Part shown: piece after piece, positions 47,578-58,752 of the stretch
How the letters are laid out: every line of letters starts with the position of its first letter
Numbering within the stretch: position 1 is the stretch's first letter
Source: Bimuria novae-zelandiae CBS 107.79
Lineage: Eukaryota; Ascomycota; Dothideomycetes; Pleosporales; Didymosphaeriaceae
Length of the DNA stretch: 64,000 nt
Direction: 5' to 3'
NCBI GenBank assembly: GCA_010015655.1
Contig: ML976715.1
Span: forward strand, 90,308 to 154,307
Made by a program: the position numbers and the translations under genes
The notes under the pieces: model-generated
The model's input: the letters and a program-made list of their open reading frames with translations, nothing else
Told to the model about the DNA's origin: nothing
Databases searched by the model: none

Positions 47578-49686
47578 ACGTGTCCGTGCACCCAATGCAC
47601 GGATTCAGCCAATGCACGCCGAACATCCGACGCGTCAAAACTCCCTACTTTCAACACGCGATAACTCCACCAATATAGATCTAATTTAAGCTACAATAGA
47701 TGAGATCGAATCGCGAGAACCAGGAGAAGATTTTTTATATACAAAAATTACTACTAGATATGGTGTTAATCGATCTACACTCTCACGAAGGCACTAAGGT
47801 GTTACCGCGACGCGTATAGCCAACACAATTAATTAGCGAAAGCTCAACCCACAGCAAGAGCAGGAGCTTGTACGATATATTAAAAGGCTCACAGAGAGAC
47901 ATATACCTCCTACTAGAGAGATGATACAGAATTTTGCCTCAACGATAGCAAAGGAGCCAGTTAGCGAGAGCTAGGTTACCCGCTTTATTAACTAACACAG
48001 CATTTATCTCATCTCGCAATAGACCGTCGGCATGGATAGCAATCGCCATAAAGCTAATTTAGTGGATAAATATCGCCTTTATTTTAACCTTGTACATAGC
48101 AAGATTAATTAATATCGCATAGATCCTCGTCATATCTACAATATAGATGAAAAAGGTGTCCTGATCGGTATCGTTAGTAGAACAAAGAGGATATTCAGTA
48201 GACAAATGTAGGAGAAGAAGGAGGTTAGGGCATTACTCTAAGATAGCAATCGCGCGTGGATCACGCTCCTAGTATGTATCTACGCTAATAGATCAGCTTT
48301 GCCACCAAGCCTTATCTATAAGGCTGCTAACAAGGACATCTAATTAAGCTAGGTAGAGGATATCAAGGCAGGATATTATAAAGTCTTTATTACCTTATTA
48401 TCCTCTAGCTAGACGAACAACGATATCGGGCTTGCCTAGCTTGTGCAGGTGTTTAATCGCTGTATAAAAGAGAAGGCTCGACGATTATATTAACTTTTAA
48501 TTATAGACGACTACGGATCTTATATTACTATAGACTTTATTAACTACTATAATTAAAATAGGATCCTGCTTGCTGTCCTGCCTCCTTATTTAACTTATAC
48601 ACTTTAGCTACTTAATGTTACAATGTTTAAGCCTCTATTAACAGCCTACTCAGCAGAGCTATTAAGATACCTTTATAGAAGCTAGGGCCTAGCTTCTATT
48701 ACTAAAGGCGACTTCTTTCCCCTATTCTAGAATGCGTGGAAGGCCTCTTTTAAGGAATTAACTATCCTTAGCTCTTTTAGAGCCATAGGTATATCGCTAC
48801 CTGATCCTGACCCTATCCTTAATAGGTTCACCCAGGATTAAGAATCAGGCAATAGCTCCTTATCAGGGCTTAGCGATTATAACTAGAGAAAGATGGATAG
48901 GCTTATACGCTCTATAGTAAGTAATCAAAGTAGCAAGGATACATAGAAGCTTCGTTAATTACTCTACTACCTATCTGTTAAAAATGAGCTGCTTAAGCAT
49001 GACAATAATGGGCTTAGGCAGGCGCTATCTATTAAGAAGAAGCGTCATAAGAAAAGTAAAGCTCTAGACCTTTAATAGCGCTAAGAGTATTATAGTGGGG
49101 CTATCTTATAGTTACTAAGGAAAGTAAGGGAGGCACGTTATTGTTAATTAATTAAGAAGTAAGAGGATAAGCAGCAGCAGCTTTAAAAAGTAAAAATAGT
49201 AAAGCTAAAGAAGGCAGCTAAGCTATATAAGGAGAAAATCTAGTAAGAAAAGCGTGTAGCGAGAGAGGCAGCGAAGAAGGCAAAGGAGAAGAAAAGAGCT
49301 AAAAAGGCAGCTTAGCGCACTGCCTAGAAGTCTGCCAATAACGCTAAAAAGGCTCTACAACTATCCTAAAGGAGTAAGAGAAAAGCTTCTTAGCCATCTC
49401 CACAGAGCAGAAAGCGTTAGAAACGTGTTATTAATACTACGAATGTTGGGGAGGCCTTAAAGGGCGCATCTGCTGCCCTAACCAAATCTACACGAAGCGG
49501 CCGCGACGTCAAGCTTCTAAATAGATTTAAATAGTGCAAATGAATCGCAGCTATCGATTTACTATCCTAGTAAAAAATCTTATAATAATATTGTTTGTGG
49601 GTAGTTCTATAGCCTTATTTCTAATAGAGCGTTTATGGTGTTCGGCGTGTATTGGCTGAATCCGTGCATTGGGTGCACGGACACGT
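47578..49686 (+). mobile_element. Fot/pogo element 'Fot-e' copy 1
   Basis: The termini ACGTGTCCGTGCACCC at 47578 and, on the other strand, from 49686 include two CCAATGCACG motifs about 16 bp apart. It shares the TA at 47576-47577 with Fot-b and has TA at 49687-49688. It is 2109 bp. The same family recurs inverted at 60582-63606. Confidence 0.92.
47612..49534 (+). pseudogene. Fot-e transposase copy 1, RIP-inactivated
   Basis: One frame of 641 codons runs from ATG 47612 to TAG 49534, with no frameshift but many TAG/TAA. Order: psq-type HTH ('TKIATRYGVNRSTLSRRH'), Tc5/CENP-B-type domain ('QQEQELVRYIKRLTERHIPP'), first catalytic Asp in 'YNIDEKGVLIG', second in 'LLIIDDYGSYITIDFI', then 'LLNVTMFKPLLTAYS' and a very basic Lys/Ala-rich C-terminus. 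This order is standard for pogo/Fot transposases. Confidence 0.88.
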
Positions 49687-49727
49687 TAAGGCATGGCCCA
49701 TGCTTGTTTAATCAGCCAACGCACTTA
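49687..49727. other. 37-bp spacer between two TA dinucleotides
   Basis: TA (49687-49688), 37 bases (AGGCATGGCCCATGC..., ending CAACGCACT), TA (49726-49727). It is the only non-abutting junction in the array. The sequence is not RIP-altered and may be original host DNA or the end of another lost element. Confidence 0.5.
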
Positions 49728-49799
49728 ACGTAATCCACCAGTGAGCTGCGTACACCAGTGAGCTGCGCACTCCACCAAAACGCGTTACGACGCGTCCAC

Positions 49800-50103
49800 C
49801 TTTTTAACTATAGCTTAACAACGACGAGCTTAATTACTATTAAAAGAAGGCAGACTTAGTCTTGCCCTTATCTTAATTAAGTCTTATTCTTATTAGTTAA
49901 TTCGCGCTATAGTAGTAGCCTATAATATCTTTAAATTAACCCTCTAGTCGCGCCTCCGTGGTGTCTAAGCTAGAATTAAGATAACGTCTAACAAGCGTAA
50001 GCTATTACCTCTTAAAGAGTAGTCTCTTGTTCGCTGGATCCTAGACCTTAATAGACAAGGCTTTTCACCCTATATTATTAATATGCGCTAAATAGCAGAC
50101 GTC
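49800..50103 (+). pseudogene. Fot-c transposase, N-terminal part
   Basis: Degraded DNA-binding region before the Gypsy-C insertion. RIP stops make exact limits uncertain. It is joined in order to 57294-58600. Confidence 0.5.
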
Positions 50104-50276
50104 TGTCACGAGTCGTAGGTCGAGGGCCCTCGACGGCCCTAGTCCGCTCTAGACCGGCGCTATTCGGGCCTTCCGCCTATCTACTTCCCTCGCCGCAGCC
50201 CTTCTCTTCCCTCTCTAAGGGATCGCCTTAGTACTGTAGATAGAGTGAGTCGCCCGTAGTCAGGGCGCTTTTTACA
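50104..50276 (+). repeat. Gypsy-C 5' LTR
   Basis: It starts TGTCACGAGTCGTAGGTCG, ends GCGCTTTTTACA and is GC-rich compared with the interior. Confidence 0.93.
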
Positions 50277-53200
50277 ATACGATCCCTTACCCCCTTATAT
50301 CTAATTCACCTGTACGATAGAATCGACACGAAGAGTTACCCGCCAGATTTTAAAGATAGTAGGAGACCCTTAAAGCAGGTTACTACTTATAGGACCCTCT
50401 AAATAAGAGCCTCTAATAGTTACAACGCCTATAGAAGACCCAACGATACCTGCAGACCTAGAGGAAGACCCCCCTACTATTATAAGTAGTAATAATAACT
50501 AATAATTAGAGGAAGTTACCCTCTAAGAACGCCTAGGCGTGCTATAGCTTTAATAACGCATCTAGGAACTAGAGGCCTCCCTAATAGTAGAGCGTTACTA
50601 ATCTAAAGGCAAGACCCTAGTTAGGAACGAAATAATAACTACTAGCATCTCTAATAACTCCCTAGAGCCCGAGGAGGGTCACGGTAACCTAGACAAGGCT
50701 AAAGACACAAGTAATAACCTGTTAAGTAATAGCTTAATAGAGGACGCGTCCTTAAGCTTAGATAATGCTAGTTAAGACTAATCTAGGGCCTTTAGAAGCA
50801 TCCAACGCCCGCAGAAAAAGAATAAATAAGGCCAGGCCCGCACTAGCCGCAATAAAGAACGTTAGATTTAAATAGTAGCTATTACCCTAGACGCATAGCT
50901 ACTAAAGCTACTAAAACCTCCTTAATTTAAGGGTAAAAGTTATAAGGAACTAAACTTATAGAAGAGGGCCTATAAGGACTATATTAACTTCTTACCTACC
51001 CTTAAAACTAATAAAGCGCAGGTTAGGTTCGCAGTAAAATACTTAAAAGATATATAACGTAACTACTAAAACTAAATAGTCGCCAAGATCTTAGAGCGGA
51101 AGCGACACAGGAAAGTTACCTAGGACCTTCTATAGTAGACTATGGTAGACTCCCTAGGATTAGCCTAGGAGCGAAAGAGTGCCGCTCGCCGAAGGATTAA
51201 GGCAGCTAAATAAGGCAAAAAGACCCCTATAGAACTCCTTAACTACCTTAAGGACTAATAAGAGGAATGCGACCTAGAGAAGGCCTTAAATAATAATAAT
51301 AAAGACTACATTAATAACTTCTACACGGTACTAGACGAGAAAATCTAAGAACGCCTTAAATAGTAGCTACGCAAATAGAAGAGCCTCTCTTACTTAGAAG
51401 TAAAAGTAAATATATATTAGCAAGCGTTAAAACCTTATAAGTTAGGGAAATAACATACACACGATGTTAATAATAACTTCCTTAATAAGCTAGCCAACAA
51501 AAGGCGCGATTAAAAGCGATCTAGGTTAAATAACACAAGACTATACTAGAGACGCCACGATAGCGACCATCGCAATAAGGATAGTAAGAAGAAGGCTTAG
51601 GTAGTAGAGGACAGGGATAAGAACTAATGCTTTTACTACCACGAACTAGGCTATTATAAGGCGTCCTATTTAAAGTACAAGGCCGAGGCGGGGAAAGACA
51701 AGCTATAGACCAAGAGGCCTAATAGTCTATAGGCAAGGTTAACTATAATAAGGGTTAATAATAACTAGTCGTAGCTATAAGGACCCCTAGGGATAGGAGT
51801 AGTAGCTTACTAATTACGCTGGACGGTGAAGTACAGCACAAGGGTAACTAATAATAGATTAAAGCCCTAGTAGACTGCGGAGCCAAAGCGAATTTTGTTA
51901 GTAATAATCTAATAAAGTAGTTAGGGGTTACAGTAATAATAATAAAAGGCAAACGCTACGTGGCGCTAAACGAATAAGACTTAGGCGTTCTAGGCCAGGC
52001 GAAGCTCCCCTACACTATTATAAACAGTCGCGGTAAAACCAAGAGCGGTAGTTGCCTATTCATAGTTAGTAACATTAGTAGATTCAATATAGTCCTAGGA
52101 ATGCCCTAGCTAGCAGAATAGAACCCTATCGTAAACTTCTATAACAAGACTATCCGCTTCGCCTATAGGAAGCGCAAATAGACTAAGATTTCTACTAAAT
52201 TAGTAGAAAAGTTTGCTAGCACGGCCAAAGATATAGCAAATAACTATTTTGTTATATATGCCACCCTAAAGGACACATTAGGAGGCCCACCTGGGACGCT
52301 ACCTAAAGAATACTAGGGACGATAGGAGGAAGCCTTCTCCGAAGAAGCCGCAAGCATCCTTACTAACCATAGCCCCTACAAGATAAAGATCAATATCGAG
52401 GAAGGCAAGGAAGTGCCTTTTAGACTACTCTATAGTCTATTAGAGTTAGAGTCGGCAGTTCTGCGCGACTATATCTAGAAGAACCTTAAATAAGGCTTTA
52501 TTTAATCGTCGCGATTAAGCGCTAGGGCACTAATCCTTTTTATAAAAAAAAAGGATAGAGGCCTCCGCCTCTGCGTTAACTACAGGGGACTAAATACAGT
52601 TATAATAAAGAACTAATACCTACTTCCCTTAATATAGAAATCCCTTAACTAACTAGGGGATGCCTAGATCTACACTAAACTAGACCTAAGGGACGCTTAC
52701 CACCGCGTCCGAATTAAGGCAGGAGATGAATAGAAGACGGCCTTTTAAATAAGGTATAGATAGTACGAATACATAGTAATACCTTTTAGCTTAATAAACG
52801 CGCCTGCGACCTTTTAAAGCTATATTAACGATATACTATTAGACCTTCTCGACATTTGCTGTATTGTGTACCTCGATAATATCCTCATCTACTCTAAGAC
52901 AAAGGAGGAATATATCTAGCACGTTTAGACGGTGCTAGAACGCCTTGTTAAATGCTAGCTATATGCTAAACTATCTAAATGCGAATTCTACACACGCAAG
53001 GTAGGATACCTAGGCTTTATAGTATTCCTAGACAGCGTAGAGATAGAGGAGGACCGCGTTGCCTCTATAAAAAATTAGCCTAAACTAAACTTAGTCTAAG
53101 TAGTTAGGATCTTCCTTAGCTTTGCTAACTACTATTAAAGGTTTATAGAAGGATTCTCTTAAGTGGCGGCACCCCTTCACGCCCTAGCAAAAAGGCTAGA

Positions 53201-55550
53201 GGGAGCCACTAAGGGCGGATAGCGATAGAGACTTAAGGAATTAGTTATAATAAGCTTACTAAAGCAGGCTAAGGCTTCCTTTTACTAGCTAAAAGAGAGC
53301 TTTATGCGAGGGCCCTTACTAGCCTATTTTAACCCTAGAAGACCCTTAAGAGTAAAAACTAACGCTTTAGGTTTCGCGATCTTGGGTATCTTAAGCTAAT
53401 CGCAACTAGATAAACATGGGAAGCTATAATAGCACCTAGTTACTTTTTATTCGCGCAAGATAAACTAGGCAGAACGAAACTACAACACGCATAATAGCAA
53501 GTTACTAGTAATTATTAAAGCTTTTAAGTATTAGCGATACTACCTAGAGGGTGTTAGCGAGAAGGTTAAGCTTCTAACTAACTATACTAACCTACAAGGG
53601 TTCATGTCTATAAAAGTCCTAACTAGACAATAGGCAAGGTGGGCCGAATAGCTTATAATATTTAATTTTAAAATTAAACACTATCTAGAAAAGATAAATC
53701 CCGCTAATAGACCGTCGCGGAGACCCGACTACGAGTTAGAGGAGGAAACAAGCTTAGGCGGGACAGGCAGTTCCTAGTAAAGACTCCTTAAGGCCTTATA
53801 GCACAAGTTATAGCTGAAAGGCAACGCTTTAGACAAAGTAGGCGTGGTAGGCAGCCTATAGTTACTAAAGTAGGCAGGAAGCCCTAGACTAGTGGTAGCG
53901 ACAAGGGTCGCTAGACCTGGAACGTTAGCGACTAAGGAGGCGGTGGTAAATAATTTAGTAAGCGCTTACCCTATAGTAGAGCTATTAAAGAGAAACAGCC
54001 AGGGGGACGAAACTACAGAACAAATCCTCTAGTACCTCTAAGGGCCAGAGATGGCAAAGCCAGAATGGCTAAAGCGCTAGATAATTAGACTGGCCAACCT
54101 ATTATAGTATGAGAATAGGCTATACGTGCCACCTCTAGCAAGGGTACACGTCCTTTAATAATGCTATAATAACCCCCTCGCGGGCTATTTTAGCTTCGCT
54201 AGAACCTTAGAGCTAGTGCTATAAAAGTTCTAGTAGCCTAGTGTTTAATAATACGTAAAGGACTACGTCTGGACCTGTTAAGTGTGCTCTAGGGCGAAAC
54301 CTGTCTAATACGTAACGTATGGCTAACTTAATAGCCTACTAGTCCTAAGGGGTATCTAGGAGAATATTGCTATAAACATAGTAATAGATCTACCTAAGAG
54401 TAAATCTAGAGCCTATCGTTATGATAGTATCTTAGTAATTATTAACTAGTTTTCTAAGATAGCACACTACATCCCTACGCGAAAGGACCTAAAGGTAGTA
54501 AAGCTAGCTAAGGTCTTTAGGAGAGAGGTTCTGCGCCTACACGGCCCTCTAAAGTTAATAGTTACAGATAGAGGTAGCCTATTTATATTAGCTTATTAGA
54601 GCACCTTTACTTAATATTTAAAAACTAAGCAACTCCTCTCTACTACCTTTCACTCGCAGACAGACGGATAGACAGAATAATAGAACTAAACGCTTAAATA
54701 GTACCTTTAAGTATTCTGTAACTACGAATAATCTAATTAGGCGGACCTTCTATCTAAAGCAGAATATTCGTACAATAATAGCATTTATAGCTCTATAGGA
54801 GTGTCGCTATTTGTTGTAGTGTACAGCCTAAATCTACTAATAGTAGGCCTGTCCTGAGAAGTACAGCTGCGCGGGTCGGTACCTATAGTAAGGGCTAGAG
54901 TAGTAGTTCTAGCCTAGACTAGGGCCTGGATAACCTAAGCGATCCTTAGGGCACAGGCGTACTAGGCGACGTGGTATAACAGGAAGCATAAGGCCTAAAC
55001 CTTTATAGTAGGGGACATGGTATACCTCGACGCCCGTAATATACGGTTAACTAAGCCTAAGAAGAAACTTAACTATAAGTCCTGGGGTCCTTATAGGGTA
55101 AAATGGCGAATTAATTAATAGGCATATAAGCTAGAGCTGCTAAAGGACTTTAATATTTACCTAGTATTCTATGTGTCTCTCCTAAACCAGGTAGCCCTAG
55201 AAGGACTGCTATAACGGGAGTAAAGCCCGCCTAAGGTTATTATACTATAAGCAGGGGAGGATATATACCTAATTAAAGGAATTAGATCTAGGGTACTCTA
55301 AGACGGAGAATGGCTGTATGAAGTTAAGTAGAAAGGATACGATAGCGATAAGAACTAGTGGTTATTTATAGAGGAGATTTCTAAAGGGGCGATAAAGCAG
55401 TTCCTAAAGGGCTTAAATAAGGAAACTAAAGGTCGCCCTAGACAGGAGCCTAAGAGGCGGGGTCGCCCCCCTAGAGAAGGAGGAAGACAGCACTCGATAG
55501 TAATTAGTAATAGATTACCCTAGAGAGTACACTTTATAGGCTGCGAAATA
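50277..55550 (+). pseudogene. Gypsy-C gag-pol with C-terminal chromodomain, RIP-inactivated
   Basis: Order along the + strand: gag; a zinc knuckle 'CFYYHELGYYKASYLKYKAE' at about 51630-51690 (CCHC with Cys changed to Tyr); protease 'DCGAKANFVS' at about 51875-51905; RT with '[11 protein letters not shown]' near 52870 (second Asp changed to Asn); RNase H (about 53330-53660). Integrase has 'IAHYIPTRKDL', 'VTDRGSLFILAY' (catalytic Asp present) and 'TTFHSQTDG' at about 54440-54680. A chromodomain 'DGEWLYEVK.KGYDSDKN.WL' and a Lys/Arg/Pro AT-hook-like tail lie at about 55290-55480. Chromodomains of such chromoviruses usually guide insertion to heterochromatin. Confidence 0.85.
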
Positions 55551-55828
55551 CTAGAATAAATAGGGTAGAGGATTCTTAAATAGACTAAAGACTAGAACAA
55601 GCTATCTAGGCCTATTCACGCCTCTTAGGGCCTAACAGAGGCTTATAAGCCTATTCGGACCGTACCTAACGCGATTATAGCTAACCGAAACCTAACCAAA
55701 ACCACCTAAGGGTATAGAACGTAAATAAAATCTAGACACCGTTAATAGGGGCAGGAATCCCTAGATTATACTAGATAACCCTCTTAATTAGTTAGGCGCT
55801 TAGACTTATAAGCTTACTAAAAAGTCTC

Positions 55829-57000
55829 TTAACTACCCTTACTCTTAATCTTCTTCTTTACTTCCTCCGCAAGGAAGTCTAGCGTGGCTAAGACACTAGC
55901 CTTAAACGCTAACTACCCTAAATTAGCATTAATAACCCGGGATTAGGGTTAAGGACCTTTACTAACTTAGGAGCAACCTTCTTGCGCCTAGGGGTAAGAG
56001 CACTAGTAGTAACTAGGGAGGTTAGACTACCCCCCTCTATAGTAGAAGCTTTCCTCTTCTGCTTCTCCTTAATAGAGAGGCCTACCACTAGAATAATCTC
56101 CTTAGGAGGCCAGGTGTTATAACCTAAGTAGTAGGGGGTTAACAGGTTTCCGCAGAATTTGAATCCGGTGGCCTTATGCGACTTAGTCTAGATAACCCTT
56201 AATTATACTAAATAACACTTATATAATAATATTACTCTATTCTGTCTTTAGTACCTGCGCGGTGGCCTTTACTAATGCCTTATCTAATCTAGAGAGGTTA
56301 ATCTTATCGCATGTATATATATTAATTTAGCTCAAGCGCGGTATAAGGGTAATTAGGGCACTTAACACGTTCTCTAAGTTATCTTTAGGTATCTGCTACT
56401 AATTAGCCTCGAAACCCCTATATAACCCTTAAAGCGCTGACTTACCTACTAATAATCCTTACTACTACTATAGCAGGCATCGCAGTAGCAGATCGAATTA
56501 TAGTCCTTTAAATTTATTAGGCTAAGATTAACATACACTGCCTTAAACTAGACACGACGTATCTCCTTAACCTAAAACTAGTAGAGCTTTATCTTTTTGT
56601 AATTAGACTACTTAAGGCTATCTAAGATAATAGGAAGGTAAGTATAGCACGGGTTAATAGTACTAACTACGCTTGCACGCGCCTTATTAACTAGGGCCTT
56701 AAGAATAGTGTTTATAGTACTTATAGTGCTAAATAGCGTAGGTATATCTAGACAAAGTCCGAAGGTTGCTAAAGAGGGCGGTAGAGAAGTAATAAGTACG
56801 GGGACGACTTGGCAGGCCTGCACCAGGTTAGTCTACCTTTACGACCCCTAAATTTAGAGCAGCTAGGTACTAAAATGGGGGGCATCTAGGGTTAGGCACC
56901 CTAGACTGCCATAGATTAGCTAGGTCGTACTTACGGGTTAGGGAGCCTCCAGGATAAGGTAAGCCGCCGAGTAAAGAGTAAGAATAAGGGTTTTAGGCCT
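55829..57000 (-). pseudogene. Antisense coding-like tract with apparent introns, in Gypsy-C 3' region
   Basis: The minus strand between pol and the 3' LTR reads as protein with RIP-type stops, opposite to gag-pol. Segments are 'ANLWQSRVPNPRCPPF' (about 56930-56860), 'NTILKALVNKARASVVSTIN' (about 56720-56650), 'YNSICYCDACYSSSKDY' (about 56500-56450), 'NLENVLSALITLIPRLS' (about 56380-56330), 'SHKATGFKFCGNLLTPYYLG' (about 56180-56120) and 'KASVLATLDFLAEEVKKK' (about 55910-55850, TAA at 55829). Two in-frame GT...AG introns fit: 56445-56399 (47 bp, GTAAGT, CTAAT branch) and 56254-56188 (67 bp). Two further frame changes are unexplained. I do not recognise the protein; it may be an accessory ORF of this gypsy family or a captured host gene. 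Confidence 0.5.
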
Positions 57001-57115
57001 TAGTATAAGCCTAAGATTTAGCTTACGTTATTAGCTTACGTAATACGCAAGGCCTAATTAGGCTAGTTATTACGTACTTATTCTCGCGGTCGAGACCCTT
57101 AAAGAAAAGAGCCTT

Positions 57116-57288
57116 TATTACGAGTTGTAGGTCGAGGGCCCTTAACGGCCCTAGTCCGCTCTAGACTGGCGCTATCCAGGCCTTCCGCCTATCTACTTCC
57201 CTCGCCGCAGCCCTTCTCTTCCCTCTCTAAGGGATCGCCTTAGTACTGTGGATAGAGTGAGTCGCCCGTAGTCAGGGCGCTTTTTACA
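57116..57288 (+). repeat. Gypsy-C 3' LTR
   Basis: It starts TATTACGAGTTGTAGG (TGTCACGAG before RIP) and ends GCGCTTTTTACA. It differs from the 5' LTR mainly by C-to-T and G-to-A changes. Confidence 0.93.
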
Positions 57289-57293
57289 ACGTC

Positions 57294-58600
57294 CTGCTTT
57301 AAGCTCGAGGCCAGATCGCGCCTCCACAGCCTATTGGCAAGAACTAGGTGTCACGCTTTATTAATAGCTAGGCAGAGCTTATAACTAAGTAAAATAAGAA
57401 GCTACATGCTTAGCGTGTTCTCTATTAAGATCTAGTTAAGTTTTAAGCCTAGTTTAAGCTTATTAAGGACACGCGTTAGAAGTACGGCATAATAGATAAG
57501 GACATATATAATTTTAATAAGACAGGATTTATAATAGGGGTCGCCAGCATGTCTAAGGTTGTTACAAGCTCTAACAGAGTTAGGCGAGTAATTACTATAC
57601 AGCCTAATAATCGCGACTAGGTTATAGTAATTAAATGTGTTAGCGCGTTAGGCTGGGCGCTCTCGCCATTTATTATACTATCTAGAAAGCTACACTAAGC
57701 TAGCTAGTATTAGCTTATCCTAGGCGATTGGAGGCTTGCAGTAAGCGATAATAGCTAGATAACTAATAAGCTTAGCCTAGAATAGCTTAAGTACTTTAAC
57801 TATTAGACCGCGTTGCGCTTAGCTAGAGCCTATCGCTTGCTTATTCTAGATAGCCATAGTAGCCATGCAACGCCTGAGTTTAATTAGTTCTATATAGAGA
57901 ATAAGATTATTAGTCTCTACATGCTAGCTTATAGCTTATATCTACTATAGCTACTAGATATTACTTACTACGCGCTGCTTAAAGCTGCGTATAAACGTAA
58001 GGTATTTAAGCTCGCGCGTAATTATATCTTTTACGTTAATAAGTAGGAATTTCTTAATATCTACACGCGTATTAGGGCTTTAGTCTTCTTAGAGTAGTTA
58101 ATTAAGAGTAGCTTTTAAGTAGTAGGCCTTATCTTATACTATCCTAAGCGTGTCCTATCGTTGCTTACTATAGTCTAAACGCCGTCTCCCCTAAAGTAAG
58201 AAGCTAATAGTAAAAGGCGCTAGACTACTAAGACGCCTTATATAGTTACTTAGCTATAGTAGCAAGCCTAGCTACTGCGTAGCTTCCTTAGTCGTTAATC
58301 GCAGAGCCCTACACGTTAGGCTCTAGGTTAGCTTATAAAAGGATGTTAGATAGCGATGCACTTTGCGACAATCCTTACTAAGAAGAACACTAAGCTACGT
58401 TAGGCTAATTATTGCTAAGAGAAAAAGAGGCAACAGCGATAGTAGTATATTGCTATAGGAGGGACTCTTATAGGCTAGGAAGGTTAAAGGCTGGCTATAA
58501 AGGCAGAAATGAGGGCGCAGGTAGATGTCTAGAGCTAGGCATCTTAGAGCTATTAGCGAGCACTACTAACGTGCTTAAAGTGCCATGTGTAAGGCCATAA
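57294..58600 (+). pseudogene. Fot-c transposase, catalytic and C-terminal part
   Basis: After Gypsy-C the frame resumes: 'HI.F..DRIYNRGRQ'-like remnant of YNFDETGF, 'AYSR.P..PCNA' (LLILDSHSSHA before RIP), and 'STAATRYYLL'-like remnants of the QPLD block, in mixed frames. The end, 58412-58600, is an open 62-codon stretch ending 'STTNVLKVPCVRP', matching the C-terminus of Fot-d. It is heavily mutated and the assignment rests partly on alignment with Fot-d. Confidence 0.65.
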
Positions 58601-58752
58601 TAGGACTTAGTGTATAAGTAATTAGGAATATTTTATACATATATTTATATAGGTTTAATTTAGTTATTATTTAGCTATCTATTAAAAAGGCGCACGCGTT
58701 TGGTGGGGTGCGTAGCTCACTGGTGTACGCAGCTCACTGGTGGATTACGTTA

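Larger units (their letters stand above)
50104..57288 (+). mobile_element. Gypsy-C, complete chromodomain LTR retrotransposon
   Basis: 173-bp LTRs at 50104-50276 and 57116-57288 are flanked by ACGTC (50099-50103 and 57289-57293). A purine tract AAAGAAAAGAG lies just before the right LTR, and gag-pol reads rightward. It is 7185 bp. RIP is moderate: motifs are readable but stops abound. An additional antisense coding-like tract lies between pol and the 3' LTR. Confidence 0.94.
49728..58750 (+). mobile_element. Fot/pogo element 'Fot-c', split by Gypsy-C
   Basis: Termini start ACGTAATCCACCAGTGAGCT on both ends, with two CACCAGTGAGCTGCG motifs followed by CACTCCACCAAA or CACCCCACCAAA. TA at 49726-49727 and 58751-58752. 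Removing Gypsy-C and one ACGTC leaves about 1.83 kb, a normal Fot1 length. Confidence 0.9.
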
